Counted from the first letter of the stretch, positions 1-6,848 are shown. The stretch is 10,156 nt of DNA from Rhodobacterales bacterium UBA3080 (GCA_002366645.1 DFBM01000171.1:1-10156); one strand, 5' to 3'. Notes: generated from the letters alone by a model not told the origin. Numbers and translations are program-made.

Positions 1-66
1 CACGGCCAAACCTGTGCGTTCTGCAAGTTGCCCGATGCTAAGATTTCCTGTCGGAATATTTTTCAT
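1..66 (-). CDS. MerR-family transcriptional regulator, N-terminus only (cut by window edge)
   Basis: Read leftwards from the ATG complementary to 64-66, the 22 visible codons give MKNIPTGNLSIGQLAERTGL followed by AV. The stretch LSIGQLAERTGLAV is the first helix-turn-helix segment typical of MerR-family activators (usual form: hydrophobic-xIGELAxxTGVxxxTLRYYE). A GAGGG ribosome-binding sequence (complement of 71-75) sits 4 bases before the start. MerR proteins bind as dimers between -35 and -10 of over-long promoters and activate by untwisting the DNA. The effector domain lies outside the window, so SoxR, a metal sensor or an aldehyde/drug sensor cannot be told apart. Its divergent neighbour is a VOC-fold gene across a MerR-like promoter, which suggests that gene is a target. 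The family call is fairly secure; the subfamily is unknown. Confidence 0.72.
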   Translation of the reverse strand, partial: MKNIPTGNLSIGQLAERTGLAV

Positions 67-86
67 GGAACCCTCTAAATAATACC

Positions 87-117
87 TTGACCTAAAGTTA
101 GGTTTAGTAATTACAAG
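87..117 (+). promoter_or_regulatory. MerR-type promoter/operator for the VOC gene
   Basis: TTGACC (87-92) is followed after 19 bases by TACAAG (112-117), the elongated -35/-10 spacing characteristic of MerR-regulated promoters. Inside the spacer is the dyad CTAAA-N6-TTTAG (92-107). An overlapping perfect dyad ACCTAA-AG-TTAGGT (90-103) is also present. The first dyad is centred about 7 bases past the -35, as in SoxR-class operators. The -10 is a poor match (4 of 6). The assignment is inferred from spacing, dyads and the divergent MerR gene. Confidence 0.5.
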
Positions 118-153
118 GTAAAAATCAAACGGTCAATACTTATGGAGAAGAAA

Positions 154-537
154 ATGAAAAGTGCAATTTTGGAACATGTGAACGTGACGGTCAGCAACCC
201 GAGCAAAACGGCGGCGATGCTGTGTGATCTATTCGGCTGGCACGTCCGCTGGCAAGGGGACGCGATTATGGGGGGTCGGACGATACACGTCGGCACCGAG
301 GATTCTTATGTCGCGGTATACGCGCCAAAAGGCGAGACAAGCGCCACAGACAGTAGCTATGGCATCCGCGGCGGGTTGAACCACATTGCCGTGGTGGTCG
401 AGGATATCGCAGTCACCGAAAACCTCGTTAAGGCGGCGGGGTTTATGCCCGTTAATCATGGCGATTACGAACCCGGCCTGCGGTTCTATTTCCGGGACCA
501 TGACAACATTGAGTTCGAGGTGGTCAGCTACCCGTAA
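154..537 (+). CDS. VOC-superfamily (glyoxalase/bleomycin-resistance/dioxygenase fold) protein
   Basis: The product is 127 residues, the normal size of a one-domain VOC protein, built from paired beta-alpha-beta-beta-beta modules. Candidate metal ligands are His8 in EHVNVTV, His77 in GLNHIAVVVED and Glu120 in the C-terminal DHDNIEFEVV. FYFRDHDNIEFE (from residue 111) matches the family's F-x-DPDGNxIE ending. VOC enzymes dimerise around a divalent metal and act as lactoylglutathione lyases, dioxygenases, epimerases or drug-binding proteins; the substrate here cannot be read. The ATG at 154 is chosen over the in-frame ATG at 142 because GGAG (144-147) lies 6 bases before 154. The divergent MerR gene and shared promoter suggest induction by an electrophile, oxidant or drug. 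The fold is secure, the reaction unknown. Confidence 0.85.
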   Translation: MKSAILEHVNVTVSNPSKTAAMLCDLFGWHVRWQGDAIMGGRTIHVGTEDSYVAVYAPKGETSATDSSYGIRGGLNHIAVVVEDIAVTENLVKAAGFMPVNHGDYEPGLRFYFRDHDNIEFEVVSYP

Positions 538-555
538 ACTTCGCCTTTCCCGCGC

Positions 556-588
556 TTCGTCTGGTGGTATAGTCTACGATCAGACGAA
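556..588. repeat. inverted repeat between the VOC gene and msrA
   Basis: TTCGTCTG (556-563) and CAGACGAA (581-588) form perfect 8-bp arms around a 17-base loop, 18 bases after the VOC stop codon. No T-run follows on either side, so this is not a standard intrinsic terminator. It could be a weak terminator, an mRNA-stabilising hairpin or an operator for msrA. Confidence 0.35.
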
Positions 589-608
589 ACCGGAAATGGA
601 CCCTCGAT

Positions 609-1253
609 ATGTTCGGAATGACCAAAAAACTCGATATACCTTCCAAGGCGGACGCTCTACCCGGGCGACCCGAGGCAATTCTGACTGACGAGAAGCATTT
701 CGTGAACGGCAACCCGCTAAAGCCACCCTTTCCTTCGGGCATGGAGGTGGCCGTTTTCGGGATGGGATGTTTCTGGGGCGTAGAGCGCATATTCTGGGGG
801 CTGGAAGGTGTCTGGGTTACGTCTGTCGGGTATCTCGGCGGCCATACACCCAATGCAACATACGAAGAAGTATGCACCGGCCGGACGGGGCACAACGAGG
901 TGGTGCAGGTGGTCTTTGATCCAGCAATTCTGCCTTACGATAAGCTGCTGCAGGTATTCTGGGAGGGGCATGACCCGACGCAGGGCATGAAACAGGGGAA
1001 TGATCGCGGCACGCAGTACCGCTCGGGCATTTATTGTTTTGACGATGCGCAGATCAAAGCAGCCGAGGCATCGCGGGACGTATTTCAAGCACAGTTGACG
1101 AAAAGCGGATTCGGGGAAGTCACCACTGAAATCCTTTCCGCTGGCCCGTATTATTACGCCGAAGGGTATCACCAGCAGTATCTGGCCAAGAATCCCGCCG
1201 GATACTGTGGAATTGGCGGCACCGGTGTGACCTGCCCTATCGGCCTGACTTGA
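609..1253 (+). CDS. msrA: peptide-methionine (S)-S-oxide reductase MsrA
   Basis: MsrA reduces the S-epimer of methionine sulfoxide in proteins and free methionine, using thioredoxin-recycled cysteines in the cytoplasm. The 214-residue product has the catalytic signature GCFWGVER with nucleophile Cys54. The central GYLGGHTPNATYEEVCTGRT and EVVQVVFDP segments are present, as are GHDPTQGMKQGNDRGTQYRS and the C-terminal GYCGIGGTGVTCPIG. In that tail Cys200 and Cys209 are the likely resolving and recycling cysteines. The roughly 45-residue N-terminal extension (LPGRPEAI...HFVNGNPLKPPFP) is typical of the long bacterial MsrA form. The ATG at 609 has only a weak upstream purine stretch; Met4 (618) is the alternative start. 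prmA begins 46 bases downstream on the same strand. The identification is very secure. Confidence 0.97.
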   Translation: MFGMTKKLDIPSKADALPGRPEAILTDEKHFVNGNPLKPPFPSGMEVAVFGMGCFWGVERIFWGLEGVWVTSVGYLGGHTPNATYEEVCTGRTGHNEVVQVVFDPAILPYDKLLQVFWEGHDPTQGMKQGNDRGTQYRSGIYCFDDAQIKAAEASRDVFQAQLTKSGFGEVTTEILSAGPYYYAEGYHQQYLAKNPAGYCGIGGTGVTCPIGLT

Positions 1254-1299
1254 CCTTTGTGCGACGCGGGCCTATCGCCCTACGTCAAAGGAGAACCGC

Positions 1300-2169
1300 A
1301 TGCCCACTTTCACAGCCCTGACCACACTTCGCGACAAAGCCAAAGCCGAAGCACTTGCCGAGGCGGTGGAGCGCTTGATTCCCGAGCCAACCGGTGTCGG
1401 GGTTTTCGAGGTCGAGGACGGATCTGGCACGTGGGAAGTCGGCGGGTATTTCATTGAACAACCGGATGAGGTTGGTCTGGCGTTGTTGGCTGCAGTACAC
1501 GGCGCGCGGCCATTTGCGGTTTCACAACTGGAAGACCGTGACTGGGTCGCACAAGTACGGCGCGAACTGACGCCGGTTTACGCCGGACGTTTTGCGGTGT
1601 TTGGCGCGCATGATCGCGATGAAATCCCCAAAAACCTCATCCGCCTTGAAATCGAAGCGGCGATGGCCTTCGGGACAGGGCATCACGGCACGACGCAAGG
1701 GTGCCTGCTCTCGCTCGACAAACTGGTGACGCAGGGAATGGTGGCAACGAACGTCGCCGATATCGGTAGCGGTACCGGCGTGCTGGCGATGGCGGCGGCC
1801 TCGGTTTGGCCCTGTGCGACGCTGGCCTCGGACATCGATCCGATTGCTACGGAAACAGCGAAGGCGAACATCGCGGCAAACGGTTTGAAGAACCGCATCA
1901 ACTGCCACACCGCTGTAGGGTTCCGCAGCGCAGAAATCCGTAAGGCAGCGCCCTTCGATCTGGTTTTTGCAAATATTCTGGCGGGACCGCTGAAACGTCT
2001 TGCACCCGATATGGCCAAGCATACGGCATCAGGTTCGGTCATCATCCTGTCCGGCATTCTCAACACCCAGGCATTGGGCGTCGAGGCGGTCTATAAAGGG
2101 TGGGGTTTCTTGCGCCGTGACAAGCGGGTCATCGGCGAATGGACAACGCTGACGCTGGAGCGCAACTAG
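1300..2169 (+). CDS. prmA: ribosomal protein L11 methyltransferase PrmA
   Basis: PrmA trimethylates several amino groups of ribosomal protein L11, using S-adenosylmethionine. At 289 residues it matches the usual length. The N-terminal substrate-recognition domain is followed by AMAFGTGHHGTTQGCL, equivalent to the family's FGTGxHxTT. Next comes SAM-binding motif I, VADIGSGTGVLAMAAAS (about residues 152-168), then ASDIDPIATETAKANIAANG, and the catalytic-loop signature FANILAGPLKRLAP. The start is well fixed by AAGGAG (1288-1293) seven bases before the ATG. A small GGGC/GCCC dyad (1268-1280) lies in the leader. It may be co-transcribed with msrA, and a strong hairpin terminator follows. The assignment is secure; the gene is normally dispensable, and the position is ordinary chromosomal context. 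Confidence 0.96.
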   Translation: MPTFTALTTLRDKAKAEALAEAVERLIPEPTGVGVFEVEDGSGTWEVGGYFIEQPDEVGLALLAAVHGARPFAVSQLEDRDWVAQVRRELTPVYAGRFAVFGAHDRDEIPKNLIRLEIEAAMAFGTGHHGTTQGCLLSLDKLVTQGMVATNVADIGSGTGVLAMAAASVWPCATLASDIDPIATETAKANIAANGLKNRINCHTAVGFRSAEIRKAAPFDLVFANILAGPLKRLAPDMAKHTASGSVIILSGILNTQALGVEAVYKGWGFLRRDKRVIGEWTTLTLERN

Positions 2170-2213
2170 GCCGCGCACTCTTGGATTTAACGGCCACAAT
2201 CTGAACCAGACAC

Positions 2214-2248
2214 AAAAAAGCCGCCCTCGGACTGACGGCGGCTTTCTC
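2214..2248. terminator. bidirectional intrinsic terminator between prmA and the DUF1127 gene
   Basis: AAAGCCGCC (2217-2225) pairs with GGCGGCTTT (2237-2245) around an 11-base loop. T-rich sequence follows on the plus strand (CTTTCTCTT), and an A-run (2214-2219) becomes a U-tract on the minus strand. It lies between convergent genes and can serve both. Confidence 0.88.
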
Positions 2249-2273
2249 TTACACTACGCGGGCGGCGTTAGTT

Positions 2274-2492
2274 TTAGCGACGTGTCGCAAGAACGAAAGA
2301 TGTGGACTGAACGTTGCCGTATAGACCGATGTCTTCAAGCTGTTGGCGAGACAGGCCGTTCAGGATTTTCGCTGTTTTGCGCGCGTCGTTCCATGCGCGG
2401 AAATTAAAAATAACCTCGTCAAAAAAGTTCACAACGTTTAGCGTTGTGGTGGCCCCGAAGGGAACTGGGCGGGATGTATCATAAATAGCCAT
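2274..2492 (-). CDS. DUF1127 (YjiS-like) small protein
   Basis: This is a 72-residue basic protein. The C-terminal half contains FRAWNDARKTAKILNGLSRQ followed by QLEDIGLYG. This fits the DUF1127 pattern of an RxxRxxxxxLxxLsdrqLxDIGL helix pair. DUF1127 members are tiny, abundant in alphaproteobacteria, and some are linked to RNA binding, stress and phosphate or carbon metabolism; the role of this one is unknown. An upstream in-frame start would give 91 residues. The ATG at 2492 is preferred because GGAGAG lies 8 bases before it and the family's MAIYD-type N-terminus begins there. It is transcribed towards prmA and shares its terminator. The 239-base region upstream, shared with ruvC, must hold divergent promoters. 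Confidence 0.86.
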   Translation of the reverse strand: MAIYDTSRPVPFGATTTLNVVNFFDEVIFNFRAWNDARKTAKILNGLSRQQLEDIGLYGNVQSTSFVLATRR

Positions 2493-2731
2493 TAGGTTAC
2501 TCTCCGTATTCTTGTTGGGCCGACGTTCTTGTCGGGGTATAAGAGCCACCTATGCCTCTATCTTCAAACGCACAATTGACAAGGTTGCATGACCCATATG
2601 CATTTCCCGCATGGCGCGTCGGATTCAGTCCAAAGAGCGTCGAATCCGGCTTTTCCAATCTGTGCTTGGAAGATGTTCCCGTTTCGTGCTAACTGTTCGA
2701 CAACGAATAATTCGAAGGATACAGGCAAAAA

Positions 2732-3238
2732 ATGCGCGTTATCGGAATTGACCCGGGTTTGCGCCGGATGGGATGGGGGATTGTGGATGTCGCGGGCTCC
2801 AAACTTTCCCACGTAGCCAATGGTACATGCGAGTCAGCTGGAGAAGATTTGGCCTATCGGCTAAGCAGCTTGTTTGACCAGTTGCGGGCGGTGTTTACCG
2901 AATTCACCCCGGAAACGGCAGCGGTCGAGAAAACCTTCGTGAATAAGGACGGGGCTGGCACATTGAAGCTGGGCCAAGCGCGCGGGATCGCGATGTTGGT
3001 GCCCGCGCAGGCCGGACTGGTGGTGGCGGAATACGCGCCGAACTCGGTCAAGAAAGTTGTGGTGGGCGTGGGCCATGCGGATAAACAGCAGGTCGAACAT
3101 ATGGTGCGGATGCAAATGCCCGGAATCAAGATCAACGGACCGGACGCGTCGGACGCTTTAGCGATTGCTTTATGCCACGCTCATCACGCAAGATTTGCAG
3201 GACGGCTTGAAGCTGCACTAGCAAAGGCGGAAGCATGA
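2732..3238 (+). CDS. ruvC: crossover junction endodeoxyribonuclease RuvC
   Basis: RuvC resolves Holliday junctions by symmetric nicking as a dimer, working with RuvAB in recombinational repair. The 168-residue product begins MRVIGIDPGLRRMGWGIVD. The four metal-binding acids of the RNase H-like active site are all present: Asp7, Glu66 (AAVEKTFVN), Asp138 and Asp141 (NGPDASDALAIALCHAHH). The junction-binding loop reads FVNKDGAGTLKLGQARG, slightly different from the common FVNxNPxSTLKLGQARG. An AAGGA (2715-2719) lies rather far (12 bases) before the ATG. TTGACA at 2576-2581 could be a -35, but no good -10 follows it. The stop codon overlaps the ruvA start by 4 bases (ATGA), indicating translational coupling. 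Confidence 0.97.
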   Translation: MRVIGIDPGLRRMGWGIVDVAGSKLSHVANGTCESAGEDLAYRLSSLFDQLRAVFTEFTPETAAVEKTFVNKDGAGTLKLGQARGIAMLVPAQAGLVVAEYAPNSVKKVVVGVGHADKQQVEHMVRMQMPGIKINGPDASDALAIALCHAHHARFAGRLEAALAKAEA

Positions 3239-3909
3239 TTGGTAAAGTGACAGGCCGGATGGATTACCGCAATGCGGACCACGTGCTAATTGATACTGGC
3301 GGTGTTGGATATATCGTTTACTGCTCCGAACGGACGCTGGCGATGATGCCTTTACCGGGCGGTATGGTCTCGCTTTATACCGAGATGGTCGTGCGACAGG
3401 ATTTCATGCAGCTTTACGGATTTCCAACCTTGGCGGAGCGCGAATGGCACCGGTTGCTGACCTCCGTGCAAGGGGTCGGCGCGAAGGCGGCGCTGGCGAT
3501 TTTGGGTACACTTGGGACGGACGGAACGGGGCGTGCGATTACGCTTGGTGACGTCGGGGCGATCAAAGCCGCGCCGGGGATCGGGCCAAAGATCGCGCAG
3601 CGCGTTGCGAATGAACTGAAAGACAAGGCACCCGCGATTATGGCGCTTGGGGCGTCTGGCGCGCAGACCGCAGTGGCGGACGACGATGTGGTGATTGAAC
3701 CCGTGAAGCCGAAGGTTGTAGCCGCGAAGCCTGCTGCGGCGGACGGATCTGCGGCCGCACAGGCCGACGCGCTTTCGGCGCTGGTCAATCTGGGATATGG
3801 CGCGGGGGATGCGGCGTCGGCCGTGGCGGAGGCTTCGGGGGGGGATCCGGAGGCTGACTCCTCGGATTTGATCCGCGCGGCCTTGCGCTTGTTGGCACCG
3901 AAGGGGTAA
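3235..3909 (+). CDS. ruvA: Holliday junction branch migration protein RuvA
   Basis: RuvA tetramers bind the four-way junction and load the RuvB motor. The 224-residue product starts with the OB-fold domain (MIGKVTGRMDYRNADHVLID; about residues 1-65). The tandem helix-hairpin-helix domain follows, with LLTSVQGVGAKAALAILG and AAPGIGPKIAQRVANELKDK. A long Ala/Val/Pro-rich flexible linker (about 140-175) leads to the C-terminal RuvB-contacting helical domain ending in SSDLIRAALRLLAPKG. It is about 20 residues longer than E. coli RuvA because of the linker, which is common in alphaproteobacteria. It overlaps ruvC by 4 bases and ends 3 bases before ruvB. AAGGGG near its 3' end serves as the ruvB ribosome-binding site. 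Confidence 0.97.
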   Translation: MIGKVTGRMDYRNADHVLIDTGGVGYIVYCSERTLAMMPLPGGMVSLYTEMVVRQDFMQLYGFPTLAEREWHRLLTSVQGVGAKAALAILGTLGTDGTGRAITLGDVGAIKAAPGIGPKIAQRVANELKDKAPAIMALGASGAQTAVADDDVVIEPVKPKVVAAKPAAADGSAAAQADALSALVNLGYGAGDAASAVAEASGGDPEADSSDLIRAALRLLAPKG

Positions 3910-3912
3910 TCG

Positions 3913-4938
3913 ATGGAACCGGATCAGGATTTGCGCCCACAAGAGCGCCCCGGTGATGCAGATCGGGCATTGCGGCCACAAACGTTGGACGAATTTGTCG
4001 GACAGCGCGAGGCACGGGCGAATTTGAGGGTGTTTATCGAAAGCGCCAAGATGCGGGCGCAGGCGATGGATCACACGTTGTTTTATGGTCCGCCGGGATT
4101 GGGGAAGACGACGCTCGCGCAGATAATGGCGCGGGAGTTGGGAGTGAACTTCCGTATGACCTCCGGTCCTGTGCTTGCGAAGGCCGGCGATTTGGCGGCA
4201 ATCCTGACGAATCTGGATGAACGCGACGTGCTGTTCATCGACGAAATTCACCGGATGAATCCGGCCGTTGAGGAAATCCTGTATCCGGCGCTGGAAGACT
4301 TCGAGCTGGATCTGGTGATCGGCGAAGGGCCTGCCGCGCGGACGGTACGAATTGATTTGCAGCCCTTCACATTGGTCGGCGCAACGACGCGTTTGGGGCT
4401 TTTGACAACACCTTTGCGCGATCGGTTCGGTATTCCGACACGGTTGGAGTTTTACGACGTCGACGAACTGGTGAGCATAGTTGATCGCGGCGCGCGATTG
4501 ATGCAAGCCGATGCCGATGCCGGTGGTGCTATGGAAATCGCGCGGCGCTCCCGCGGGACACCACGGATCGCGGGTCGCCTTTTACGGCGTGTCGTGGATT
4601 TCGCGTTGGTCGAGGGCGACGGCAAGGTCACGGCAGATTTGGCCGATATGGCGTTGACCCGTTTAGGGGTCGACCATCTGGGGTTGGACAATGCCGACCG
4701 CCGATACCTGCGCCTTCTGGCCGAGAATTACGGCGGCGGTCCGGTCGGTGTCGAGACCATCGCTGCTGCCCTTTCGGAGGCGCGCGATGCGATTGAGGAG
4801 GTCATCGAACCTTTTCTCTTGCAGCAAGGGCTGATACAGCGGACTCCACGCGGGCGGATGCTGGCGGCAAAGGCTTGGAAACATCTGGGGCTGGATGCCC
4901 CACGCTCCCCCGATCAAGTAGATTTATTCGAGGACTAG
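3913..4938 (+). CDS. ruvB: Holliday junction branch migration ATPase RuvB
   Basis: RuvB is the hexameric AAA+ motor that pulls DNA through the RuvA-bound junction. The 341-residue product has the conserved N-terminal LRPQTLDEFVGQ and Walker A GPPGLGKTT (59-67, Lys65). Walker B is VLFIDEIHRM. The sensor/arginine-finger region contains GATTRLGLLTTPLRDRFGI. Sensor 2 is in the RSRGTPRIAGRLLRRVVDFA segment, and a winged-helix C-terminus includes RTPRGRMLAAKAWKHLGL. The ribosome-binding site is AAGGGG (3901-3906). This is the last housekeeping gene in the window. Right after its stop the sequence turns AT-rich and a recombinase follows, where relatives usually carry ybgC and tolQRAB. No terminator is visible behind it. 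Confidence 0.98.
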   Translation: MEPDQDLRPQERPGDADRALRPQTLDEFVGQREARANLRVFIESAKMRAQAMDHTLFYGPPGLGKTTLAQIMARELGVNFRMTSGPVLAKAGDLAAILTNLDERDVLFIDEIHRMNPAVEEILYPALEDFELDLVIGEGPAARTVRIDLQPFTLVGATTRLGLLTTPLRDRFGIPTRLEFYDVDELVSIVDRGARLMQADADAGGAMEIARRSRGTPRIAGRLLRRVVDFALVEGDGKVTADLADMALTRLGVDHLGLDNADRRYLRLLAENYGGGPVGVETIAAALSEARDAIEEVIEPFLLQQGLIQRTPRGRMLAAKAWKHLGLDAPRSPDQVDLFED

Positions 4939-4991
4939 AACGAATGTAGATCAAACCCTTTGTTTTATTGGACTTTATGTCAATTTATCAC

Positions 4992-5071
4992 TTACAAACT
5001 GCTTACAAACCAATTCTAACCCATTGATTTCTAGTTCGCCGAAAACTACTTCTTACTAACGAGTTACAAAC
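4992..5071. repeat. four phased TTACAAAC boxes upstream of the recombinase (candidate arm-type or operator sites)
   Basis: TTACAAAC occurs at 4992-4999, 5003-5010 and 5064-5071. A one-mismatch copy, TTACTAAC, lies at 5053-5060. Start-to-start distances are 11, 50 and 11 bases: two tandem pairs, each phased at about one helical turn. The second box of each pair continues as TTACAAACCA. Such short direct repeats beside a phage-type integrase are what arm-binding sites of the integrase or excisionase sites look like; a repressor operator is the alternative. The repeats are seen directly; the role is inferred. Confidence 0.6.
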
Positions 5072-5093
5072 CACATGCATTCTGAGGTTGTTC

Positions 5094-6361
5094 ATGGCTT
5101 ACGAAACGGCGCATAAAAAAATACGCAGCGACAAAATCACTATGTGCCAAATATACAAGCACAAGGGCGACAAGCAGACCACGGGACTCTGGCATTATCG
5201 CTTTCGCTTTGACAACAAAACCATGCGCAGAAGCAGCAAAGAAAGAGACTTTGCCAAGGCCTGTATTGTTGCAGAAGACCACTATGACGACTTGCGGCAT
5301 AAGGCAAAATACAACTTACCGACCAGCGAGAAGACGTTCAAAGAGGTTTATGATCTATGGTGGCAGGCGATTGGAAAACATTTATCTTCGCATCGTCAAA
5401 CCTCCTTCAAAACTGCCAGTAGCAATTACTTCCTCAAGTACTTTGGGAAAATGAAGATAGACAGCTTAACATCTGCAAAAATGCCCGCCTATATTACATG
5501 GCGCGTGGCCAATTACAAAAAAAACCTCCGTCAGCGCAGACGCTAAAGATGGAGAAACAGCAGTTATTGCAAATTTTGGACTGGGCTGTTGAAAACAAGT
5601 TTTTGGATCAGGCGCCAAAAATAGTTGTGCCTGCGTCTGTTGGAACAAGAGCTAACAAACGTATGTCTTTTTCTGACTCCGATTTGATCACCATCACAAA
5701 CAAGGCCCATGCATTCGTCCAAGACGGAAACAATGATATGAACATCAGGCGTAGAGCGATATTCATTTCATTCTTGATGTTTTCGCTCAACAGCGGAATG
5801 CGTATTGGCGAAGTAAGACATTTAAAATGGAAACACGTTCGAACCAAAGATGGGCATGTAACTATTGACCTACCTGAATTTAAAGAAGTTAACGGCAAGC
5901 AAGTACGGCACAAGACGGGCAAGCGCACAATCGTTTGTTTGCCAGAAATCACGCAGTGGATACAACTTAGAAAACAAGAAGTGAAAAAGTTCCAAGGATG
6001 TGATGATTATTTATTCCCAAAAGAAAATGGTGGTACTGCGAAGTTTGATGTGCTGTTCAATACCTTCATGAAATATTGCGGTACAGTTACACATCCAAAC
6101 GGATCTAAATACACAATGTATTCTACGCGTCATACCTATGCCACTGGCCGCGTCATGAACGGTGCTGGAATGTTGCAGATAGCAGAAAATATGGGCACGG
6201 GCTTTGATATTATACAAAATCACTACGCACATGTGTTGACGGAGAAAAGCCGCGCTGAACTGACGAAAGGCTCTAAAACTGATGCTGAAATTAAGCAGGA
6301 CGTTGCAGCCATTGCGGCGCAATATGTAGGCAAACCATCCGACTATCCTGATCTAAAATGA
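5094..6361 (+). CDS. tyrosine recombinase (phage/island integrase), split by a -1 frameshift
   Basis: Two overlapping reading frames together form one integrase of about 422 residues. Frame 1 (ATG 5094, preceded by TGAGG at 5083-5087; stop 5544-5546) carries the N-terminal arm and SAM-like core-binding start. Frame 2 continues it from base 5525 with PPSAQTLKMEKQQLLQILDW, the usual second half of the core-binding domain. The catalytic domain follows: Arg in SGMRIGEVRHLKW (codon 5801), Lys region HKTGKRTIVCL, box II YSTRHTYAT (Arg codon 6128), and nucleophile Tyr in NHYAHV (codon 6224). Tyr replaces the first His of HxxR, and MGTGFD replaces LGHSS; both variants are common in this subfamily. 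Frame 2 alone has no good start, although ATG 5549 lies just past the frame-1 stop. The gene may be decayed, carry a homopolymer error, or use slippage. Its position beside ruvB marks an island edge. Confidence 0.88.
5519..5525 (+). other. A AAA AAC slippery heptamer at the integrase frame break
   Basis: In frame 1 the codons read TAC AAA AAA AAC, so bases 5519-5525 are an in-phase X XXY YYZ heptamer of the A AAA AAC type, within an eight-A run (5517-5524). A -1 slip leads directly into CCT CCG TCA, the frame that continues the integrase. A short AGCG/CGCT stem follows; no strong pseudoknot is evident. Whether slippage really happens is unknown. Confidence 0.5.
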
Positions 6362-6385
6362 CAACCGGCATCGCTACAACAAAGT

Positions 6386-6403
6386 GTGCAGCTTTCGCTG
6401 CAC
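6386..6403 (-). terminator. hairpin terminator of the small leftward ORF
   Basis: GTGCAGC (6386-6392) and GCTGCAC (6397-6403) form a perfect 7-bp stem with a 4-base loop that is GAAA on the minus strand, a stable GNRA tetraloop. Leftward, the stem is followed by ACTTTGTTGT. It lies 8 bases past the stop codon of the small ORF and also between that ORF and the convergent integrase. Confidence 0.6.
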
Positions 6404-6410
6404 TCCCTCG

Positions 6411-6569
6411 TTATGTTTCGTCTTCGTCATCCTCCTTTTTTTTGAATTTTTCCAAGTCCGTCGCGATAATTCCACTAATTTTGACATTTGAATATTTTCT
6501 CTCAATTTCGGCTAAATCCAAGTCGTTCATTTTCGCGTAAGTGTCTAAATCCATTACAATAATTATCAT
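6411..6569 (-). CDS. unrecognised 52-residue charged protein
   Basis: I do not recognise this protein. The leftward ORF starts at the ATG complementary to 6567-6569. It is preceded by AAGGAG with a 7-base spacing, one of the best ribosome-binding sites in the island, and ends at TAA just before a GNRA hairpin terminator. It opens with a hydrophobic MIIIVMDLD strand, continues with an amphipathic, charged middle (MNDLDLAEIERKYSNVKISG), and ends in a lysine run followed by an acidic tail (KKKEDDEDET). Met6 is an alternative start. Strand-then-helix character and an acidic tail resemble small phage or anti-repressor-like proteins, but there is no specific match. Good start and stop signals argue it is real; function unknown. 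Confidence 0.6.
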   Translation of the reverse strand: MIIIVMDLDTYAKMNDLDLAEIERKYSNVKISGIIATDLEKFKKKEDDEDET

Positions 6570-6587
6570 TTTTTACTCCTTAAAATT

Positions 6588-6848
6588 TTGCAACAGACTG
6601 ATCTACGTTATGGATTCCCCAAAATCAAACGATTGGAGGAATTAATTTATAACCCACTGATAATGTTAGACATTATTTTTATACCTTCGCTTGATTGGCA
6701 AGAAAGTTGGAGGATTTCATATTTGCATCCAGTTAATTATAACCGCACCGCATTAGTCGATCTAACTCGTTCTGGGGCAGATCAGTGCAGCCCCCTAACT
6801 ATAAGAGGGGCGATTCATAGTGGGTGGATAGGTTGGCTTTTAAATTAA
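6588..6848 (+). CDS. doubtful ORF of unknown function
   Basis: This open frame of up to 86 codons has a TTG start at 6588 or an ATG at 6663 (61 residues). Neither start has a properly spaced ribosome-binding site; a GGAGG-like sequence (about 6635) is too far from 6663. The predicted protein is rich in Ile/Leu/Trp and ends GAIHSGWIGWLLN. I recognise no family. The only support is that its stop (6846-6848) abuts a strong terminator, so something may be transcribed rightwards here. It may equally be a remnant, or untranslated. If it is not a gene, 6588-6847 holds no other gene that I can see. Confidence 0.25.
   Translation: MQQTDLRYGFPKIKRLEELIYNPLIMLDIIFIPSLDWQESWRISYLHPVNYNRTALVDLTRSGADQCSPLTIRGAIHSGWIGWLLN
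6660..6676. repeat. AT-rich inverted repeat ATAATG-N5-CATTAT
   Basis: Perfect 6-base arms (6660-6665 and 6671-6676) surround TTAGA, and a T-run follows on the plus strand. It lies about 90 bases upstream of the small leftward ORF and overlaps the ATG at 6663. It could be an operator or a weak terminator; the arms are short and the region is AT-rich, so chance is possible. Confidence 0.3.

Noticed and set aside
2589..2816. Rightward 75-codon frame upstream of and overlapping ruvC
   Set aside because: It overlaps ruvC in another frame, has no ribosome-binding site and no recognisable sequence.
3640..3765. Long Ala-rich insertion in RuvA
   Set aside because: This is the known flexible linker before domain III, variable in length and often longer in alphaproteobacteria.
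3352..4506. Long leftward open frame of 384 codons opposite ruvA/ruvB
   Set aside because: It is an antisense shadow of high-GC ruvA and ruvB codons, Arg/Gln/His-rich, with no ribosome-binding site, crossing two certain genes.
6119..6133. Tyr in place of His in the HxxR box of the integrase, taken at first as loss of a catalytic residue
   Set aside because: YSxRHTYAT is a common natural form in this integrase subfamily, so it is not evidence of inactivation.
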